NCBI GenBank assembly: GCA_947501445.1
Contig: CANMVS010000001.1
Coordinates: forward strand, 1-64,000
Origin: an uncultured Rhizobiaceae group bacterium
GTDB lineage: Bacteria; Pseudomonadota; Alphaproteobacteria; Rhizobiales; Rhizobiaceae
Reading direction: 5' to 3'
Length of the DNA stretch: 64,000 nucleotides
Position 1 is the stretch's first letter. Each line of letters opens with the position of its first letter. The notes beneath the pieces were generated by a model that saw only the letters and a list, made by a program, of their open reading frames with translations, made no database searches and was not told the DNA's origin. The translations under genes and the position numbers were made by a program. Positions 27,596 to 36,711 of the stretch are shown piece by piece.

Positions 27596-29629
27596 ATGCT
27601 TGGTAATCTGTCGATGGACTCGCTTCCGTTTTATAGCTGGGTCGCCATGTCTGGTGCCGGTGTAACGGTTATCGGTGGGCTGGTCGTATTTGTTCTGGTC
27701 ACCTATCTGGGCGCCTGGCGATATTTGTGGACTGAATGGCTAACCAGTGTCGATCACAAGCGCATCGGCATTATGTATATCGTAATGGCACTGATCATGC
27801 TGGTACGTGGATTTGTCGACGCCATCATGATGCGTGCGCAGCAGGCTTTTGCACTTAATTCGGAAGGTTATCTGCCGCCTGAACATTTTGAGCAGATATT
27901 CAGTTCTCACGGCACGATCATGGTCTTTTTTATGGCGATGCCCTTCCTGACCGGTCTTATCAACATTGTTGTTCCGCAACAGATCGGCGCGCGGGACGTT
28001 GCCTTTCCGTTCCTGAATTCGGTCAGCATGTGGCTGACGGCGGCCGGTGCCGCTCTCATCCTTGTATCTTTGGTCATCGGCAAGTTTTCACAAGCCGGAT
28101 GGACTGGATACCCCCCCTATTCGGGCATTCTACACAGCCCCGGTGTGGGGGTTGACTACTGGCTTTGGGCACTTGCGATCAGTGGTGTGGGCACCACAAT
28201 GACGGGAATCAACTTTATTGTAACCATCCTTAAAAACCGTGCGCCCGGCATGGGCCTGATGCGTATGCCAATGTTCACCTGGACCACGTTGTGTACCAGC
28301 ATATTAATGGCCTTTTCGTTTCCGGCTCTGACTGTTGTGGCTGTATTACTTGGGCTGGACCGATACGCCGGGATGCACTTTTTCACCAATGGCGATGGTG
28401 GCAACATGATGAATTTTGCCAACCTCCTTTGGATTTGGGGCCACCCTGAAGTTTATATTCTCATCCTGCCGGCATTTGGTGTCTATTCAGAAGTCGTGGC
28501 CACTTTTTCCCGCAAACGCATATTTGGATATGAATCACTGGTCTACGCAACCGCCTGCATAGCGCTCCTGTCCTTCACGGTATGGCTGCACCATTTCTTC
28601 ACAATGGGTTCCAGTGCCAACGTCAACGCATTTTTCGGCATAGCAACCATGATCATAGCGGTGCCGACCGGCGTCAAAATATTTGACTGGTTGTTGACCA
28701 TGTACCGCGGCAGTATTGTGTTTCACCCTTCCATGTATTGGACAATGGGTTTTATGGTGACCTTTGTCATCGGTGGCATGACGGGCGTCCTGCTGGCCCT
28801 GCCCCCGGCGGACTACCTGATGCATAATTCTACATTCCTGGTGGCCCATTTTCACAATATGCTGATACCCGGTGCTCTCTTTGGTTATTTTGCCGGCATG
28901 AACTACTGGTTTCCGAAGGCATTCGGTTTCAAACTAAACGAGACCTGGGGCAACAGAGCGTTCTGGTTGTGGATTATCGGGTTCTATCTGGCATTCATGC
29001 CTCTGTATGTTTTGGGCTTCATGGGTATGTCGCGCCGCATGGAACACTACAATGTTGCGGAATGGCAGCCGTTCTTGCAGGTCGCAGCTCTGGGAGCCGT
29101 ATTGATACTATTTGGCATTATCTGCATTATTATTCAGCTCGTTGTCAGCGTTCGGGATCGCAAACTGGCGGTTGATTCAACCGGGGATCCGTGGAATGGC
29201 CGCACGCTGGAGTGGGCCACGTCATCTCCACCAGCGTCTTACAATTTCGCCATCATTCCCGATGTGCGCGATGTCGATGCATTTGCAGAAATGAAATCGC
29301 GCGGTGTCGCAGCCGTTGTGCCGCAAATCTATGAAGACATTCACATGCCTAAAAACACAGGGATGGGTGTCTTCCTTGGCGGTGGTGGCTTTGTACTTGG
29401 CTTTGCGATGGTCTGGCATATCTGGTGGCTTGCCGCCGTCAGCCTGATCGGCGTTGTCGTGCTGCTGATTATCCGAAGCAGCAACGATGACAATGAATTC
29501 ACCATTCCTGCAAGCGAGGTGGAAGCCATCGAGAAGCAGCGCCAATATACACCTTTTACCACAACGGCAGATACAGATAAAATTGCGGCAGGTACACAGG
29601 CCGGTCAAACCGTACCGGGGAGCGTCTAA
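27596..29629 (+). CDS. cyoB: ubiquinol oxidase subunit I
   Basis: Catalytic heme-copper subunit that reduces O2 to water and pumps protons. The 677-residue polytopic protein has the expected ligand motifs: [11 protein letters not shown] (low-spin heme His), [12 protein letters not shown] (CuB His and cross-linked Tyr), WLHHFFTMG (two CuB His) and VAHFHNM (heme His pair). It also has the N-terminal extra helix seen in CyoB. It follows cyoA by 22 bp. Confidence 0.96.
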   Translation: MLGNLSMDSLPFYSWVAMSGAGVTVIGGLVVFVLVTYLGAWRYLWTEWLTSVDHKRIGIMYIVMALIMLVRGFVDAIMMRAQQAFALNSEGYLPPEHFEQIFSSHGTIMVFFMAMPFLTGLINIVVPQQIGARDVAFPFLNSVSMWLTAAGAALILVSLVIGKFSQAGWTGYPPYSGILHSPGVGVDYWLWALAISGVGTTMTGINFIVTILKNRAPGMGLMRMPMFTWTTLCTSILMAFSFPALTVVAVLLGLDRYAGMHFFTNGDGGNMMNFANLLWIWGHPEVYILILPAFGVYSEVVATFSRKRIFGYESLVYATACIALLSFTVWLHHFFTMGSSANVNAFFGIATMIIAVPTGVKIFDWLLTMYRGSIVFHPSMYWTMGFMVTFVIGGMTGVLLALPPADYLMHNSTFLVAHFHNMLIPGALFGYFAGMNYWFPKAFGFKLNETWGNRAFWLWIIGFYLAFMPLYVLGFMGMSRRMEHYNVAEWQPFLQVAALGAVLILFGIICIIIQLVVSVRDRKLAVDSTGDPWNGRTLEWATSSPPASYNFAIIPDVRDVDAFAEMKSRGVAAVVPQIYEDIHMPKNTGMGVFLGGGGFVLGFAMVWHIWWLAAVSLIGVVVLLIIRSSNDDNEFTIPASEVEAIEKQRQYTPFTTTADTDKIAAGTQAGQTVPGSV

Positions 29630-29630
29630 T

Positions 29631-30224
29631 ATGTCAGTGGCAGAAACAGGCGCACAGGCGCACCACAAAGAGTTTCAGGACCGGGAATTCGGCTTCTGGC
29701 TCTATCTCATGACAGACGCCATCATATTTTCCCTGCTATTTGCAACCTATGTGGTTATGTCACCCAATATCGCCAGTGGACCTGATACAAAATCCTTTTT
29801 TGACCTGACACATACGGCTGGGGAAACCTTGCTGCTGTTGTTTTCCAGCGTAACATTCGGTTTTGCAACACTGGCAGCGATGGCAGGCCACAATAGCCGT
29901 ACTGTCCTGTGGTTGTTGGTAACAATTGTTCTGGGCCTTGGCTTTGTGGCTATGGAATTGACCGAATTCATCGGCATGATTGATGCTGGTGCGGGGCCCG
30001 ATGTCAGCGGATCGCTGTCCGCATTTTTCACACTCGTGGGAACGCACGGACTACACGTCAGCCTGGGAATGGTGGGTATTTGTGTGATGATTGGCCAAAT
30101 CCTGACAAAAGGGCTGACCACGCCAGTGATGTCGCGACTGATGAGGTTGGGTTTGTTCTGGCATTTCCTGGACATTGTCTGGATCGGAATTTTCTCAGTC
30201 GTCTATCTGCCGGGGATATTGTAA
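29631..30224 (+). CDS. cyoC: ubiquinol oxidase subunit III
   Basis: A 197-residue subunit with five predicted transmembrane helices; family segments FGFWLYLMTDAIIFSLLFATYV and GTHGLHV. It stabilises the oxidase core. ATG 29631 is one base past the cyoB stop; a longer in-frame reading inside cyoB is not credible. Its stop overlaps the cyoD start by one base. Confidence 0.94.
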   Translation: MSVAETGAQAHHKEFQDREFGFWLYLMTDAIIFSLLFATYVVMSPNIASGPDTKSFFDLTHTAGETLLLLFSSVTFGFATLAAMAGHNSRTVLWLLVTIVLGLGFVAMELTEFIGMIDAGAGPDVSGSLSAFFTLVGTHGLHVSLGMVGICVMIGQILTKGLTTPVMSRLMRLGLFWHFLDIVWIGIFSVVYLPGIL

Positions 30225-30541
30225 TGCAACAGATGCGTCACGCGGATACACACACCCACAAAGCCTATTTAACCGGGTTCATTCTCGCCCTTATCCTGAC
30301 GGCAATACCTTTTGGTCTTGTATGGACCGGTGCGCTTTCCGCATCGGCAACATTGATCATTATCGTTATAGCCGCTGTGATACAGGTTCTGGTGCATATG
30401 TATTATTTCCTGCACCTCAATTTTGTATCCACGCCCAAGGAAAATCTGCTGGCGCTGGCATTCGCAGCCCTGTTGATCTTTATCATGGTGGGTGGCAGCA
30501 TCTGGATTATGTTCGATCTGCACAATCGAATGATGGGTTAG
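30224..30541 (+). CDS. cyoD: ubiquinol oxidase subunit IV
   Basis: A 105-residue small subunit with three transmembrane helices and the family motif VLVHMYYFLHL. ATG 30224 uses the last base of the cyoC stop, so translation is coupled. No cyoE (heme O synthase) follows; the next gene is convergent, so heme O must be made by an enzyme encoded elsewhere. Confidence 0.94.
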   Translation: MQQMRHADTHTHKAYLTGFILALILTAIPFGLVWTGALSASATLIIIVIAAVIQVLVHMYYFLHLNFVSTPKENLLALAFAALLIFIMVGGSIWIMFDLHNRMMG

Positions 30542-30583
30542 AGCCAGTGTTGCTCAAATGATGTTTCTACGCCAGCAGCATGC

Positions 30584-31810
30584 CTATGGCGCAAAGAATT
30601 TCTGCATACGGTCAAAGCCTGCGTGAATATCATCCTCGGGTGCCGCAAATGATATCCGCACATGCCCCTCACCGGACGGACCGAAGTCTGTGCCTGGCAG
30701 TACATTGACGCCAGTTTCGGCCTGAAGCTTCGCAACAGTGTCTTCAACGGATCCGTTGGCGGCAATCAGGCGCGGAAACAGGTAAAAACCGCCCATCGGG
30801 GCCTCTGTTTCAAAAATGTTCGGCATCGCCTGAATGCGTTGCAATGCCAGAGCCTGACGGGCTCGCAGGCTATCGCGGTGCTGCTGCAGATATTCAGGGT
30901 CTTCGGCGAGAGCTGCAAGAGCTGCAATCTGCGATACGCGCGGAACCGACAGCGCGCTATATTCAATTGCATGTTGCATTGGCATTATCCATGCATCAGG
31001 AACAACAGCAAACCCGATGCGCCAACCGCTCATTGCGTGCGATTTGGACAGGGTGTGTGCGTTGATCACGTGATCCTTCATCTGCGGCAACATTGCCGGA
31101 TTGAAGGCATCGGAACCATTGTGGATAAATGAGGCATAGGCATTGTCCATGATCAGTTTCACATCATTTTGCCGCGTGACTTCAGCAACCCGGGTCAGCA
31201 ATTCCCTGTCCAAAACGGCACCCGTTGGATTACCAGGCGAGGTTAATACAACAGCTTTCGTATTGGGCCCGACGAGCGAACTGAATTCGAGGAAGTCCGG
31301 TTTCCATCCGTTCTCGCGATGTGAAGGCCACAGCACAGGTCTGGCTCCATTAGCCAGTATTTTCTGTACGTGGGGTGCGTAGCCCGGATCCTGCACAATA
31401 ACCTCATCACCGGGCGCCAGAAGCACACGCAGGGCCAAATCTATGGCGTGGTTGCAACCGGCTGTTATCAAAACATGCCTGTCAGGATCAACCTGTTGTC
31501 CGGTGGCTCTGCGATGCATTGCGGCGGCGGCCTTTCGCAATGATGAAAGACCGCGACTGTCGGTGCGACAATCAATTTCCGGATCAATTGCAAGTGCCCG
31601 GGTTACCGCCTGCCCCACTGATTTGGGCACATGATGGCCTGAACTGCAATTGTCGAGGAGAATTTCACGTCCCGCGTCGACGGACTTTCGTTTCATTTCT
31701 TCAGCAGCACTGTGTGTCGACCTGGCGATTGCCGCTGCCGATAACGCCAGTGCTGCACCTGATTTCATCAGGTTCCGTCTGGTCGTGCTTCGAACAGGAT
31801 ATTGTATCAT
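30584..31810 (-). CDS. aminotransferase class I/II with a Tat-type leader
   Basis: A 408-residue fold-type I PLP enzyme, most like histidinol-phosphate/aromatic aminotransferases. PLP lysine is in AHTLSKSHAMSGWRIGF; SPGNPTGAVLD, IMDNAYASF and the C-terminal HVRISFAAP Arg are present. The N-terminus (about 1-40) reads as a twin-arginine signal: TTRRNLMK, then an Ala/Leu-rich stretch GAALALSAAAIA, then a polar end. Export of a folded, cofactor-bound enzyme would suit Tat. I start at ATG 31810, which has GGAGGG five bases upstream; a second ATG at 31822 overlaps that site. It converges with cyoD. Confidence 0.85.
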   Translation of the reverse strand: MIQYPVRSTTRRNLMKSGAALALSAAAIARSTHSAAEEMKRKSVDAGREILLDNCSSGHHVPKSVGQAVTRALAIDPEIDCRTDSRGLSSLRKAAAAMHRRATGQQVDPDRHVLITAGCNHAIDLALRVLLAPGDEVIVQDPGYAPHVQKILANGARPVLWPSHRENGWKPDFLEFSSLVGPNTKAVVLTSPGNPTGAVLDRELLTRVAEVTRQNDVKLIMDNAYASFIHNGSDAFNPAMLPQMKDHVINAHTLSKSHAMSGWRIGFAVVPDAWIMPMQHAIEYSALSVPRVSQIAALAALAEDPEYLQQHRDSLRARQALALQRIQAMPNIFETEAPMGGFYLFPRLIAANGSVEDTVAKLQAETGVNVLPGTDFGPSGEGHVRISFAAPEDDIHAGFDRMQKFFAP

Positions 31811-32220
31811 TATACCCTCCATGGGGCACTGAACCAGCCCCGAAAATGCACCGTTACAACATTGAGACTATTGCCGATTACTGAATTGAACAAGGTTTTA
31901 ATCGCCTACTTTACGTAGAAAATTATTTATAGTACAATCATATTGAATATAATACTTACATTACTTTTGTATCGCGTGCTTCCTACGAATCTGAGCCACG
32001 CAATGCGCACCCCGCGAATTGAAAACAACAAATTGTCGCTGCCCGATCGAACAGTGGCAAAAGCTGGACGAAAGACGTTGCCTGCCGCTACCTTGCTCAA
32101 CAGAGCAATTTCACTTAAATGATAAAATTCTATTACCCAGTTATCACCTCATCATATATAAACAATTGAAATTCCTATACTATTTTTATTCCCCCAATTC
32201 ACCGAGCGAGGATATAGATT
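31811..32220. other. AT-rich intergenic region
   Basis: About 410 bp, visibly richer in A and T than the surroundings from about 31900 on. It marks the left edge of the accessory region and should hold promoters for the aminotransferase and the secreted-protein gene. No RNA gene or ORF is convincing. Confidence 0.5.
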
Positions 32221-32604
32221 ATGCGTTTCAGCAATTTCTTATCAGCATTTTGCGGCGCGCTGGTTGTTTGCAGCGCGGGTGCAGTGTCTGCCCAGGAAAA
32301 CAACAATAAGATCCATGAAGAAATGTCGTTCGACGAATATCCCGGTGTTTACAAAAGCAGTTGGTCGCTTCCCACAATGCCCCCCGCCGCGCTGGTTCCG
32401 ATGATTGTCTACGTGCCAGTCAGACAAATGAATGGGGCGGTTGCGCCAGCGCATACACATGCTTCTTCGACACAGGCAATCGAGGCAACACATTGTTCAA
32501 TTAAAGATGTCGCGGTACTCACTCGGGACGAGCCGAGTTGTGAGAAAGCTGGCGGGCATGTGATTGAAAACAGGACAACTTTCAACCTGGAGATGTGGAA
32601 ATAA
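32221..32604 (+). CDS. small secreted protein, unknown family, duplicated nearby
   Basis: A 127-residue protein with a signal peptide (cut after AVSA-Q, about residue 24). The mature part has two cysteines (THCSIKD and PSCEKAG) that could form a disulfide, a Pro-rich stretch and a conserved-looking VYVPVRQMNG...HTHASSTQ segment. I do not recognise the family. A second, 5'-truncated copy lies at 34908-35138 with a very similar C-terminal ~75 residues. Its second half lies in the left direct repeat. Confidence 0.65.
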   Translation: MRFSNFLSAFCGALVVCSAGAVSAQENNNKIHEEMSFDEYPGVYKSSWSLPTMPPAALVPMIVYVPVRQMNGAVAPAHTHASSTQAIEATHCSIKDVAVLTRDEPSCEKAGGHVIENRTTFNLEMWK

Positions 32605-32744
32605 TAAACCCGTACGTACCAGGAGGTAAGGATGAATCCCCAGGTTGTGGGTTGATCGAGCTACGGTTTTAACATCAAATCGCGGTCATAACTACATATC
32701 CAACGAAACAACGCCCGCACATCTACATTCAGGAAAATGGTGCG
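32358..32744 (+). repeat. long direct repeat, left copy
   Basis: About 387 bp, closely similar base for base to 34889-35276 and in the same orientation. It starts inside the secreted-protein gene, continues about 140 bp past it and ends at AATGGTGCG, the sequence that in the right copy is the end of tRNA-Leu. Confidence 0.85.
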
Positions 32745-32839
32745 CCTTGAAGGACAAACCTTCGAGGAAATCATTGAGGTGTTTGAAGACTGGCATCAAG
32801 CCTAATACCAGTCCAGAATGAATTGCGGGAACCACGGTC

Positions 32840-32962
32840 ATGACCTCCGCTCCTAACATCCCAACCAAGAAATGTGGAACGTTCGGCCTTCAGTTCAAAT
32901 CGGAAGAACGAGCTGAACTTGAACGCCAAGCGGGAACTATTCCGCCTGGAACCTATATCTGA
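32840..32962 (+). pseudogene. remnant of a MobC-like relaxosome protein
   Basis: A 40-codon open stretch ending in TGA whose SEERAELERQAG and following PPGTYI match the N-terminal part of MobC-type mobilisation proteins, which normally continue for another 60 or more residues. It stops just before the IS3 fragment. Identification rests on a short motif. Confidence 0.35.
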
Positions 32963-32976
32963 GCGGCTGCCAGTTT

Positions 32977-33117
32977 TGTGGACACCAGGTTAAGGTGTTT
33001 AATATGAAACTGGAGTTTACTAATGGATAGAAGAAAGTTCAGTCGCGAATTTAAGCTGGAAGCTGTTAAATTGGTCACGCAACGTGGTGTTTCAGTTCCC
33101 CAAGCTGCTCGTGACCA
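32977..33117 (+). mobile_element. IS3-family left-end remnant
   Basis: Begins TGTGGACACC, a typical IS3-family terminal repeat, then has ATG 33023 and the first ~31 residues of an OrfA transposase (MDRRKFSREFKLEAVKLV...QAARD). Similarity ends there and the frame runs into unrelated sequence, so the rest of the element is lost. Confidence 0.75.
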
Positions 33118-33474
33118 GTTTACGGCTAACTATTTCTCAAAGCTGTGTGGAGTCACAACAGTCTGGGATTGGTCATCAGCTTTGGCACGTGCCTTCGGCG
33201 TAAGTCGTGCAAGGACACGACGCATTCGGACACCACAACAACGACTGATGCCGCCTCTGGTTAGCAAAGACAGCTCGCTTATTCGGATGAACTCATGCGT
33301 ATGCCAGAAGACACTCAATTGGTGCTGGTTGAGAACATGAACCCGATTACGGCGAAGAAAGTGCCGTGGTTTGAAAATCCTGAAACCAAAGACCTCGGCG
33401 TGAACGTGCACAAGGCTCAACAAAAGGCCGAAGCAGCCATTGAAAACGCAAAGCTGCCTGAAGCAGCGGAATAA
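33118..33474 (+). pseudogene. C-terminal fragment of a type IV coupling protein (TraG/VirD4)
   Basis: The last ~65 codons read cleanly to TAA at 33472: SDELMRMPEDTQLVLVENMNPITAKKVPWF is the usual C-terminal pattern of TraG/VirD4 coupling ATPases (split here only by naming; the run is 30 residues in the DNA from about 33285). Upstream, SKLCGVTTVW and RQLAYSDEL fit the same family but in different frames, so at least one frameshift has occurred. The ATPase domain is missing. Interpreted as debris of a conjugative or mobilisable element. Confidence 0.45.
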
Positions 33475-33719
33475 CCTTCAAAAAGTCATCGGAGGGGATT
33501 GCTCCCCTCTGATTATCCGATTTCTCAAAAACAGGAGTGATGATCATGACCGATCATCCGTAGAAACCATTCAACGATGCGGCGAAAAACAAGCAGCGCC
33601 AAAAGCGAGAAGCTTCACCATCGAACCTTTACCCGCCACGAGACAATGACAATACTGCCTAAAATATGAATCCGCCATCATGGGGTATTGCCGAAACTTG
33701 ACGCCAAGGGCCAGCAGGT
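33475..33719. other. non-coding, decayed sequence
   Basis: No intact gene. A hairpin GAGGGG-ATTG-CTCCCC lies at about 33492-33508, without a T tract. An ATG at 33547 is stopped after five codons, but the same frame stays open afterwards, as in a broken small gene. Confidence 0.4.
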
Positions 33720-34095
33720 TCGATAGATTATCGGGCACCAAATGCGAATATTGAAGAACCTGAATGCAATGATATTGAAATTTCCAAAGGCGATCCTGAC
33801 AAAGACCTTTGGCTGTATGGGCGGATTTTGAGCATCGAAGGCTATACCTTCTCTGCCAAGATTTACAAGTTACCTGCGGAGTTTAGCTTGCAAGGCAGCA
33901 CGATTTCAAAAACGCACAATTTGGGAGGGCAATCGCGTTGCAGTCCACTATGATCGTGGCTGGGATACCAAGCCTGTATCTCATCAGGACGCGGAGGCAC
34001 TGAGAATAGTGCGTGAAGCATTTGATTCACCTGAAAACGAATTCAAACCCATTGCATCAAAGTCACCGGATAAAGACAGCAGGCACGAGCGATAG
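33720..34095 (+). pseudogene. frameshifted hypothetical gene
   Basis: Two overlapping open stretches look like one protein broken by a frameshift near 33915. The first gives DKDLWLYGRILSIEGY and SAKIYKLPAEFSLQG; the second gives IWEGNRVAVHYDRGWD and DAEALRIVREAFD, ending at TAG 34095. The pattern resembles small proteins carried on plasmids and integrative elements, but I cannot name the family with confidence. Confidence 0.4.
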
Positions 34096-34156
34096 GAAAA
34101 ATTCAAATTGCGCGAATGAAACTCCGCCCACCAGCCATCAGAAACGGTTAAAAATA

Positions 34157-34186
34157 TTGACAAAGATTGCCAATTTTTGGCATAAT
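34157..34186 (+). promoter_or_regulatory. parDE promoter with embedded operator
   Basis: TTGACA at 34157-34162 and CATAAT at 34181-34186 with an 18-bp spacer. A perfect palindrome TGCCAA-TTT-TTGGCA at 34168-34182 lies between the two boxes, the expected place for the ParD dimer to bind and repress. Confidence 0.65.
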
Positions 34187-34206
34187 AAAGGAAAGGAGCA
34201 ATGACT

Positions 34207-34461
34207 ATGGCAACGATGAACGTATCCCTTCCTGCCCCTATGAAGGACTGGGTTGAAGCTCAGGCTGCAACAGGCCGCTATGCCAATGCAAGTGACTATG
34301 TTCGTGATCTTATTCGTAAAGATCAGGAACGTGCAGATAAGATTGCACATATGCAGCAGATGGTGAGCGAAGGTCTGGAAAGTGGCATGAGCAATCAGTC
34401 AATGAGCGATATTCTGAAAGCTGCAAAATCGCAGGCTGGCCAACACGCCGATGGGATATAA
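34207..34461 (+). CDS. parD: ParD-type antitoxin
   Basis: An 84-residue antitoxin with an N-terminal ribbon-helix-helix DNA-binding domain (MNVSLPAPMKDWVEAQ, YANASDYVRDLIRKD) and a C-terminal toxin-binding tail. It neutralises the downstream toxin and represses their shared promoter. I start at ATG 34207, eight bases after AGGAG; ATG 34201 is too close. It overlaps the toxin gene by 11 bp, as is usual for such pairs. Confidence 0.88.
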   Translation: MATMNVSLPAPMKDWVEAQAATGRYANASDYVRDLIRKDQERADKIAHMQQMVSEGLESGMSNQSMSDILKAAKSQAGQHADGI

Positions 34462-34747
34462 GATCACGCGCAAGGCCGCGGAGGATATTACCCATATCTA
34501 TATTGAAGGTGTGGCTATGTTTGAGACTCACCAAGCCGAAGCCTATCACACTGCAATGGAACGAACATTTGAGCTGTTGGCCGAGAATCCCAACATGGCA
34601 AGACAAAGCACTGAAATTACGCCGCCTGTTCGCATTCACCCCTATCAATCGCATCTTATTGTCTATGTCGAAAATGACAGTGACATATTGATTGTTCGCG
34701 TTCGTCATGGTCGCGAAGACTGGAAAAACAATCCAACTGGTGCCTGA
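34451..34747 (+). CDS. parE: ParE/RelE superfamily toxin
   Basis: A 98-residue toxin of the RelE/ParE fold. Family features are YKITRKAAEDITHIYIEG at the start, the PNMARQS turn and the C-terminal HPYQSHLIVYV / ILIVRVRHGREDW strands. ParE members poison DNA gyrase, RelE members cut mRNA; the GREDW ending favours ParE. The pair is intact although everything around it is decayed, as expected if loss of the antitoxin is lethal. Confidence 0.88.
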   Translation: MGYKITRKAAEDITHIYIEGVAMFETHQAEAYHTAMERTFELLAENPNMARQSTEITPPVRIHPYQSHLIVYVENDSDILIVRVRHGREDWKNNPTGA

Positions 34748-34888
34748 GACAGTTCCTTTTCAAAATCCAAAATAAAGACGGTTGCTTGCGACCCTGCCTT
34801 CCGGCGAGGACAGAGATGGGAGGGGACAAGAGGAATCGATGACAGATCAAGTCTGAACTTCTGCAGATTACAGTTGTTTCGTCACGCG

Positions 34889-35276
34889 CAGTTGGTCACT
34901 TCCCACAATGATCCCTGCCGAACTGACTCCGATGACTGTCTATGTGCCGACGCAAAAGATGAATGGTGCGTCAGTGCCAGCGCATACACACGCGTCTTCG
35001 ACACAGGTAATTGAGGCAACACATTGTTCAGTAAAAAATGTCGCTGTGCTCACCAGGGACGGGCCGAGTTGTGAGAAAGCTGGCGGGCATGTGATTGAAA
35101 GAAAAACTATTCTCAACCTGGAAATGTGGAAACGATAAACCTGTATGTACCAGGAGGTAAGGATGAATTTCACAGGTTGTGTGTTAATCGAGCTGCGGTT
35201 TTGACATCAAATCGCGGTCCTGACTACATATCCAACGAAACAACGCCCGCACATCTACTTTCAGGAGAATGGTGCG
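34889..35276 (+). repeat. long direct repeat, right copy
   Basis: About 388 bp, matching 32358-32744 in the same orientation with scattered substitutions. Its last seven bases (TGGTGCG at 35270-35276) are the 3' end of tRNA-Leu. Confidence 0.85.
34908..35138 (+). pseudogene. 5'-truncated copy of the small secreted-protein gene
   Basis: The 76-residue frame repeats the C-terminal part of the 32221 gene (VYVPTQKMNG, HTHASSTQVIEATHCS, PSCEKAGGHVIE) with both cysteines kept, but the signal peptide and about 50 N-terminal residues are missing. The ATG is internal, so secretion is not expected. Confidence 0.7.
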
Positions 35277-35356
35277 GTCGAGAAGACTCGAACTTCCACG
35301 GGAGTTACCCCACAGCGACCTCAACGCTGCGCGTCTACCAATTCCGCCACGACCGC
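35270..35356 (-). tRNA. tRNA-Leu (anticodon GAG)
   Basis: The 87-nt minus-strand sequence folds as a class II tRNA: acceptor stem GCGGTCG/CGACCGC, D arm TGGCGGAATTGGTAGACGCG, anticodon stem CAGCG/CGCTG around TTGAGGT, a long variable arm, T arm with TTCGAGTC, and encoded CCA. It reads CUC and CUU. Its 3' end is also the end of the right direct repeat. Confidence 0.95.
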
Positions 35357-35516
35357 ACGTGGTAGAAGCCGTTACCGGCGCGCCGCATGTAACAAATCGA
35401 TATTCAACACACAAGGCCTGCCGGCTATTTTTGTCATCGAATTGTCAAGATCGTTGATCCTTGCGCCCTGATACCCTTGCGCGGGCTGATCTTGTGCGCC
35501 ATGTAGGCATGAAACG

Positions 35517-36260
35517 ATGACACACGAGATGGATTACATGCAGCGCGCAGAAATCGAATCACAGTTTTTTGCCAACCGCGGATCGGCGCCGGTGGAATGG
35601 CTGGTTGCTCCGGGGCTTGTTGATTATGATGAGGCCGTCCGTTTCATGGAGGAGCGTGTTGCTGCGATCAGGGATACAAATGCCAACGAACTGGTATGGC
35701 TTGTGGAACACCCACCTTTATATACGGCCGGAACCAGCGCCAGTGATACTGACCTGCTGACACCCGACAGGTTTCCCGTATACGCCACCGGCCGTGGCGG
35801 CGAATACACTTATCATGGGCCCGGTCAACGCGTTGCCTATGTTATGCTTGATCTGAAACGACGACGCTGTGATGTGCGCGCCTTTGTATCATCACTTGAA
35901 GCGTGGATCATTGCCACACTGGGCGATATGAACATCAAGGGCGAACGGCGCGAAGACCGCGTTGGCGTGTGGGTGACCCGGCCGGAGCGCCCCACCCTGC
36001 CCGATGGCTCAATGTCGGAAGACAAAATAGCTGCCATCGGCATCAGGCTCAGGCGCTGGGTCAGCTACCACGGGATTTCGATAAATGTCGAACCCGACCT
36101 TGACCACTTTGGTGGCATCGTACCGTGCGGCATCAATACCCATGGCGTCACCAGCCTGGTAGATCTTGGTTTGCCGGTGACGATGCATGATGCAGACAAC
36201 GCGCTGCGCCAATCCTTTGAAGGTGTCTTTGGACCAACAATGTCTGTTGCCAGGAAATAG
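35517..36260 (+). CDS. lipB: octanoyl-[ACP]:protein N-octanoyltransferase
   Basis: Moves octanoate from acyl-carrier protein to lipoyl domains, the first step of lipoate assembly. Catalytic Cys204 ([12 protein letters not shown]) and Lys170 ([11 protein letters not shown]) are present, with [14 protein letters not shown] at 91-104. The 247-residue length is slightly long because of an N-terminal extension and an insert near 150-168 ([13 protein letters not shown]). lipA is not adjacent. Confidence 0.95.
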   Translation: MTHEMDYMQRAEIESQFFANRGSAPVEWLVAPGLVDYDEAVRFMEERVAAIRDTNANELVWLVEHPPLYTAGTSASDTDLLTPDRFPVYATGRGGEYTYHGPGQRVAYVMLDLKRRRCDVRAFVSSLEAWIIATLGDMNIKGERREDRVGVWVTRPERPTLPDGSMSEDKIAAIGIRLRRWVSYHGISINVEPDLDHFGGIVPCGINTHGVTSLVDLGLPVTMHDADNALRQSFEGVFGPTMSVARK

Positions 36261-36266
36261 CCGGGT

Positions 36267-36698
36267 TCAAAAATGTTTGCCTGCCTGAAATGGTCCCAGC
36301 CGCGTGGATGCAGAAACAAGATAGGCCGTCGACCAGCCGATCAGCAAAAAGCCGCTGATACCCTCAAGACCCGCCAGCAACTGCCACTGATCCTCTATCA
36401 GACTATCGCCATATCCAAGTGTCGAAAAGGTTATTGCCGAGAAGTATAATGCATCCTCAAAAAGGGTGATCGCATCCAGGTGAAAATAGACGGCGGCCCA
36501 GATCCAAATCTCAACAGTGTGAATGGCGAATAATGCGTACATGACCGCAATCATCGCAGCTACCTTGCGACGGTAACCATGAATGGGCCTTCGCTCAGCA
36601 ATGGCATTCATGATGTTGGCGACGACGACCAGACCGAGTGTATGGACAATAACGGTCAATGAGATGACCAATGTACCCACGAACAGATTGATCAGCAT
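36267..36698 (-). CDS. two-transmembrane potassium channel
   Basis: A 143-residue ion-channel subunit: an N-terminal helix, further hydrophobic helices at about 48-75 and 108-130, and the selectivity-filter motif STLGYGD near 92-98. No cytoplasmic RCK/TrkA-N regulatory domain is attached. Probably a tetrameric K+ channel. It converges with lipB, leaving only a 6-bp gap, and follows the DMT transporter by 13 bp. Confidence 0.85.
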   Translation of the reverse strand: MLINLFVGTLVISLTVIVHTLGLVVVANIMNAIAERRPIHGYRRKVAAMIAVMYALFAIHTVEIWIWAAVYFHLDAITLFEDALYFSAITFSTLGYGDSLIEDQWQLLAGLEGISGFLLIGWSTAYLVSASTRLGPFQAGKHF

Positions 36699-36711
36699 AT
36701 ACCACTTCCCT

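Noticed and set aside
33023-33340. 105-codon frame read as one gene
   Set aside because: Its first ~31 residues are IS3 OrfA and the rest is a fragment of a coupling protein in a mixed frame, so it is a junction of remnants.
33492-33508. GAGGGG / CTCCCC hairpin in the island
   Set aside because: Strong stem but no T run and no gene clearly ending there; left as a note only.
32605-34200. Possible new defence or conjugation system in the island
   Set aside because: Only fragments of mobilisation genes are visible, most with frameshifts or truncations. Nothing apart from ParDE is intact.
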